NCBI GenBank assembly: GCA_001586965.3
Contig: LUCW03001494.1
Span: 1-21,924, forward strand
Source: Sphaeroforma sirkka
Taxonomy: Eukaryota > Opisthokonta > Ichthyosporea > Ichthyophonida
Length of the DNA: 21,924 nt
Direction of reading: 5' to 3'
This document shows, in pieces, positions 18,572 through 21,924 of this stretch; the first letter of the stretch is position 1, and every line of letters begins with the position of its first letter. The notes beneath the pieces are model-generated. The model made no database searches, was not told the origin of the DNA, and saw only the letters and a program-made list of their open reading frames with translations. The translations under genes were made by a program, and so were the position numbers.

Positions 18572-19854
18572 GGTTGGTGAGTTGTTTGTCAATGGAGAAC
18601 CAGAAATGTGTGCGAATGAACTGATAGAGTACTGAATATAAATATCCATTTTCTATTAAATTTCATCCTTCAAACACATAACGTCTCGACATCGATCTCC
18701 GAGGAACTCGTGGGTTCCCTCGTGACTGTTTTATTTCCTACACTAACATAAGTAGTGTGGATAGTCTATATACTCTAACACTACCAGCTGTCTTACTCTT
18801 CATCCCACACAATAACATATGGTTGAGTGCCTCATTAGTCGGAGCCACTTCTTGTTCTACTCCTCGCCAGCTCTTACTCCGGCCTAATGACGGCCTATTC
18901 GCAGGACCCTGTTGGGAACTTCCCTCATCGCTCCTCTTTTACTCTTCTTACTCGTGATGTCCTTGTCATGTGCTGTTGCGGTTGTTGGAATATGCTTCTT
19001 GATCTAAGAACGATTGCTCGTTATTGCACTCCTAAACTAAGCTGCCGTCAACCACACCTTCTGTGCATACTGTTGATCCTCTCCGTTGACCTGATTTATC
19101 TGGAAGTTCTAGTGATTTGAGTGTGTTCGCATATCATTTTCACAATTTAACCTTGTATTTACTTGCATCGTTCGTGTTATGTGCGCCCCCACCCTTATAT
19201 GCTCCTAATAACTCACAGGTGCTTACTTGTGTCTCTGTATGCTTCCTAATATCCCATTCTGAAAACTTTTGTAAAATAATCTAGTATGCCGCTGATTCTT
19301 TTGCGTCATCGTACTAACCTGAGTCGGTACTAACCATGTACATCTCCCATCTCTATTACCCTACTGTGGATCCTAAAGAACTTTCTTCTAACAACTTCTT
19401 AAATACAATTTAAGCTCATTAGCTTGCAATACGATTTGTACTTGTCTCACACTGAAAACAACCTTCCTACCTGTACTCACACATGACTACTTATCTGTGG
19501 ATTCTGACTGATTGTCTGATTTCGTCATTTGATCGTCGTGAGACTTTCCTTGTTGACCCTGGTTAATGTTCTGCTTGATTGGAATGTTCGCTCTTCGGGT
19601 TCACTCGTATTAGTAGATTCTTTCTTCATCCTCGTCGTCCACACGTCGTTAATCCAATCTAAATCGTTCAATTCAATCTAAACCGTTCGGATAATCTAAA
19701 TCGTTCAATTTGATGCGACATTCTCTGTTCGCATTGTCTTTCAATTGTTATACTTATAACAAAAAAAATATGTGCCAGCTACTGACTAATTCATATTCTG
19801 TAGCTTTCTCTGTAATTACTAATAAACTAACAACTTCTATGGTAAGTTAAAAAA
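18572..19854 (-). other. Element A 5' leader, non-coding
   Basis: 1.3 kb between the 5' LTR and gag, with no substantial ORF apart from the upstream in-frame extension at 18649. It contains small direct repeats AATCTAAATCGTTC (about 19650-19715), the same in the duplicate at 21496-21556. The first 20 bases after the LTR (sense TTTTTTAACTTACCATAGAA) contain no TGG-type tRNA primer-binding site. Confidence 0.7.
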
Positions 19855-19934
19855 TGTAGTAAGTATACGCGAGATAACTGTATCTCAACGTTCTCCTCCT
19901 CAGGGAGGGGACGTTGTTCATTTATTAGTAATTA
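19813..19934. repeat. Stem joining LTR and leader (22-nt arms, 20 of 22 paired)
   Basis: 19813-19834 (leader) is the inverse complement of 19913-19934 (LTR) except for two central bases. On the sense RNA the LTR arm lies about 80 nt upstream of the leader arm, with the GC-rich hairpin and the LTR/leader junction in the loop. The duplicate copy has the same pair at 21657-21678 and 21755-21776. The layout resembles the retroviral U5-leader stem that frames the primer site. Confidence 0.7.
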
Positions 19935-20101
19935 TAAACAGTAATCCTAAAATGACTGACTCTTAAATGAGTCATTAGTCATGTGCTGTAAAACCAGCAA
20001 AACCTAAAACCCAGTTTATCAGATTATTCTGATAAATAAGTAAAACTTGTAATAAACCTAAAATAATCAAATAAATATACAGTACTTGTATTCTGACCAC
20101 A
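19855..20101 (-). repeat. Element A 5' LTR
   Basis: 247 bp, plus strand TGTAGTAAG to TCTGACCACA. The GCN4-type site is at 19967-19975. One arm of the 12-bp hairpin has decayed (GATAAATAAG instead of GATAAACTG). On its right it meets gag sequence directly (CTGTTCACC at 20102 on, equal to 18253 on). Confidence 0.92.
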
Positions 20102-20417
20102 CTGTTCACCAATAAAAGTCTGACTACTGTCCGCACGCAGGTTGGGTACTTCCTTGGTCTCACCCTCGAATATGACATCCTCGTCAGATTGTGCAGGTCC
20201 ATTTTGTTTGCTGTTGGTGGCTGCTTGTCGTCCGCGGAAATAATGTGTGGAGCCCCAAGATGTGTCTGTTGTTGCCCTCCAGTGCCTGACCTGAGTGCGG
20301 AGCGGAGCGTTCCGTATGGGACTGACGACGTTTAGTTCCACGTCGGTCGATATCATCTTCCTTGCGGCGCTCAGGATTCAAGAGTTGCTGTCTACGACTT
20401 TGGCGGGGGTAGGACAT
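20102..20417 (-). pseudogene. Truncated duplicate of gag 5' end
   Basis: Copy of 18253-18571, from the MSYP start (ATG at 20415-20417) to a breakpoint in the segment QTFIGEQ, after which translation would run into the LTR. It differs from element A by a few indels, for instance one G fewer in a GGGG run and two A fewer in the A-run after the Gln-rich part, so the two copies have different frames over the same bases. Confidence 0.88.
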
Positions 20418-21697
20418 GGTTGGTGAGTTGTTTGTCAATGGAGAACTAGAAATGTGTGCGAATGAACTGATAGAGTACTGAATATAAATATCCATTTTCT
20501 ATTAAATTTCATCCTTCAAACACATAACGTCTCGACATCGATCTCCGAGGAACTCGTGGGTTCCCTCGTGACTGTTTTATTTCCTAACACTAACATAAGT
20601 AGTGTGGATAGTCTATATACTCTAACACTACCAGCTGTCTTACTCTTCATCCCACAATAACATATGGTTGAGTGCCTCATTAGTCGGAGCCACTTCTTGT
20701 TCTACTCCTCGCCAGCTCTTACTCCCGGCCTAATGACGGCCTATTCGCAGGACCCTGTTGGGAACTTCCCTCATCGCTCCTCTTTACTCTTCTTACCCGT
20801 GATGTCCTTGTCATGTGCTGTTGCGGTTGTTGGAATATGCTTCTTGATCTAAGAACGATTGCTCGTTATTGCACTCCTAAACTAAGCTGCCGTCAACCAC
20901 ACCTTCTGTGCATACTGTTGATCCTCTCCGTTGACCTGATTTTATCTGGAAGTTCTAGTGATTTGAGTGTGTTCGCATATCATTTTCACAATTTAACCTT
21001 GTATTTACTTGCATCGTTCGTGTTATGTGCGCCCCCACCCTTATATGCTCCTAATAACTCACAGGTGCTTACTTGTGTCTCTGTATGCTTCCTAATATCC
21101 CATTCTGAAAACTTTTGTAAATAATCTAGTATGCCGCTGATTCTTTTGCGTCATCGTACTAACCGAGTCGGTACTAACCATGTACATCTCCCATCTCTAT
21201 TACCCTACTGTGGATCCAAAGAACTTTCTTCTAACAACTTCTTAAATACAATTTAAGCTCATTAGCTTGTAATACGATTTGTACTTGTCTCACACTGAAA
21301 ACAACCTTCCTACCTGTACTCACACATGACTACTTATCTGTGGATTCTGACTGATTGTCTGATTTCGTCATTTGATCGTCGTGAGACTTTCCTTGTTGAC
21401 CCTGGTTAATGTTCTGCTTGATTGGAATGTTCGCTCTTCGGGTTCACTCGTATTAGTAGATTCTTTTCTTCATCCTCGTCGTCCACACGTCGTTAATCCA
21501 ATCTAAATCGTTCAACCGGATCTAAATCGTTCGATAATTCCAAATCGTTCAATTTGATGCGACAGCCTCTGTTCGCATTGTCTTTCAATTGTTATACTTA
21601 TAAACAAAAAAATATGTGCCAGCTACTGACTAATTCATATTCTGTAGCTTTCTCTGTAATTACTAATAAACTAACAACTTCTATGGTAAGTTAAAAA
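20418..21697 (-). other. Duplicate of the 5' leader
   Basis: Matches 18572-19854 almost base for base with scattered 1-2 bp indels. No gene. Confidence 0.9.
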
Positions 21698-21924
21698 TGT
21701 AGTAAGTATACGCGATATAACTGTATCTCAACGTTCTCCTCCTCAGGAGGGGACGTTGTTCATTTATTAGTAATTATAAACAGTAATCTAAAATGACTGA
21801 CTCTTAAATGAGTCATTAGTCATGTGCTGTAAAACCAGCAAAACTTAAAACCCAGTTTATCAGATTATTCTGATAAACTGTAAACTTGTAATAAACCTAA
21901 AAATAATCAAATAAATATAAGTAC
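21698..21924 (-). repeat. Third LTR in the same orientation, cut by the window end
   Basis: Starts TGTAGTAAG (plus strand) and runs to the last base; about 20 bp of the U3 end (through TCTGACCACA) should lie outside. The bZIP site is at 21808-21816, and the 12-bp hairpin near 21853-21880 is perfect. Confidence 0.9.

Larger units (their letters stand above)
11477..20101 (-). mobile_element. Element A: near full-length Ty3/gypsy chromovirus, 8.6 kb
   Basis: It is bounded by two 247-bp LTRs in the same orientation and holds, in order on the minus strand, a 1.3-kb leader, gag, protease, RT, RNase H, MTase-like domain, integrase, chromodomain, two 3' UTR arrays and a polypurine tract. The flanking tetramers differ (GCAT at 11473-11476, CTGT at 20102-20105), so there is no target duplication around this pair of LTRs. 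That agrees with the extra LTR further right being the original 5' end, or with a later rearrangement. Confidence 0.92.

Noticed and set aside
19813..20101. Tf1-style self-priming with the LTR arm annealed right at the LTR end
   Set aside because: The complementary leader segment starts 20 bases past the LTR, so the resulting LTR would be 20 bases longer than the LTR copies actually are. Kept only as a structural stem.
20024..20356. 110-residue ORF joining gag to LTR sequence as a fusion gene
   Set aside because: The ORF simply runs across the junction of truncated gag and LTR in a frame that differs between copies.
1..21924. tRNA, rRNA or host single-copy genes
   Set aside because: Nothing resembling a tRNA cloverleaf with A/B boxes, rRNA core, or a recognisable host protein was seen on reading. 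A formal scan could not be run.

Overview
The window is eukaryotic repeat DNA. I recognise no single-copy host gene, rRNA, tRNA or CRISPR array. It is a nested cluster of Ty3/gypsy LTR retrotransposons of the chromodomain (chromovirus) type plus fragments of other elements, as expected of heterochromatin or a subtelomere. The host cannot be named from this sequence. A fungus or a protist would both fit, and nothing looks bacterial.

Layout. (1) 1-2961, + strand: the 3' third of a chromovirus, 'copy B' (end of RNase H, methyltransferase-like domain, integrase, chromodomain, two 3' UTR repeat arrays, G-rich polypurine tract, 250-bp LTR). (2) 2962-7046, + strand: 'element C', a diverged relative that begins abruptly inside its protease exactly at the end of B's LTR, so B appears to be inserted in C. 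C runs through RT, RNase H, methyltransferase-like domain, integrase and chromodomain to its own 178-bp 3' LTR. (3) 7047-11476: a mosaic of degraded pieces. It holds a zinc-knuckle Gag fragment and a copia-like protease fragment, a possible Mutator-like transposase tail, a solo LTR of the C family with a 4-bp target duplication (CAAG), an ORF ending in a zinc knuckle, and several short-unit tandem arrays. (4) 11477-20101, - strand: 'element A', an essentially full-length sibling of B in the opposite orientation (LTR, 1.3-kb leader, gag, protease, RT, RNase H, methyltransferase-like domain, integrase, chromodomain, 3' arrays, LTR). (5) 20102-21924, - strand: a second copy of only the first 1.6 kb of the same element (LTR, leader, start of gag), butted directly onto A's 5' LTR, giving a three-LTR structure.

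How the parts work together. Gag would form the particle and protease would mature Gag and Pol. RT/RNase H would copy the RNA between the LTRs, starting plus-strand DNA at the polypurine tract. Integrase would insert the product at TG...CA ends, with the chromodomain probably steering it to methylated-histone chromatin. A Dam/DIRS-like methyltransferase-related domain (WMNPPW motif) sits between RNase H and integrase in all three copies and is the most unusual protein feature.

All pol genes are broken by single-base indels, many in homopolymers, while protein-level conservation is otherwise high. Either these are recently dead copies or the assembly carries residual indel errors. Two of the breaks coincide with places where retroelements often recode (an in-frame TGA between gag and protease, and a shared AAAAGC before the chromodomain). 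Copies A and B form a roughly 3-kb inverted repeat around 8.5 kb and could yield long double-stranded RNA.
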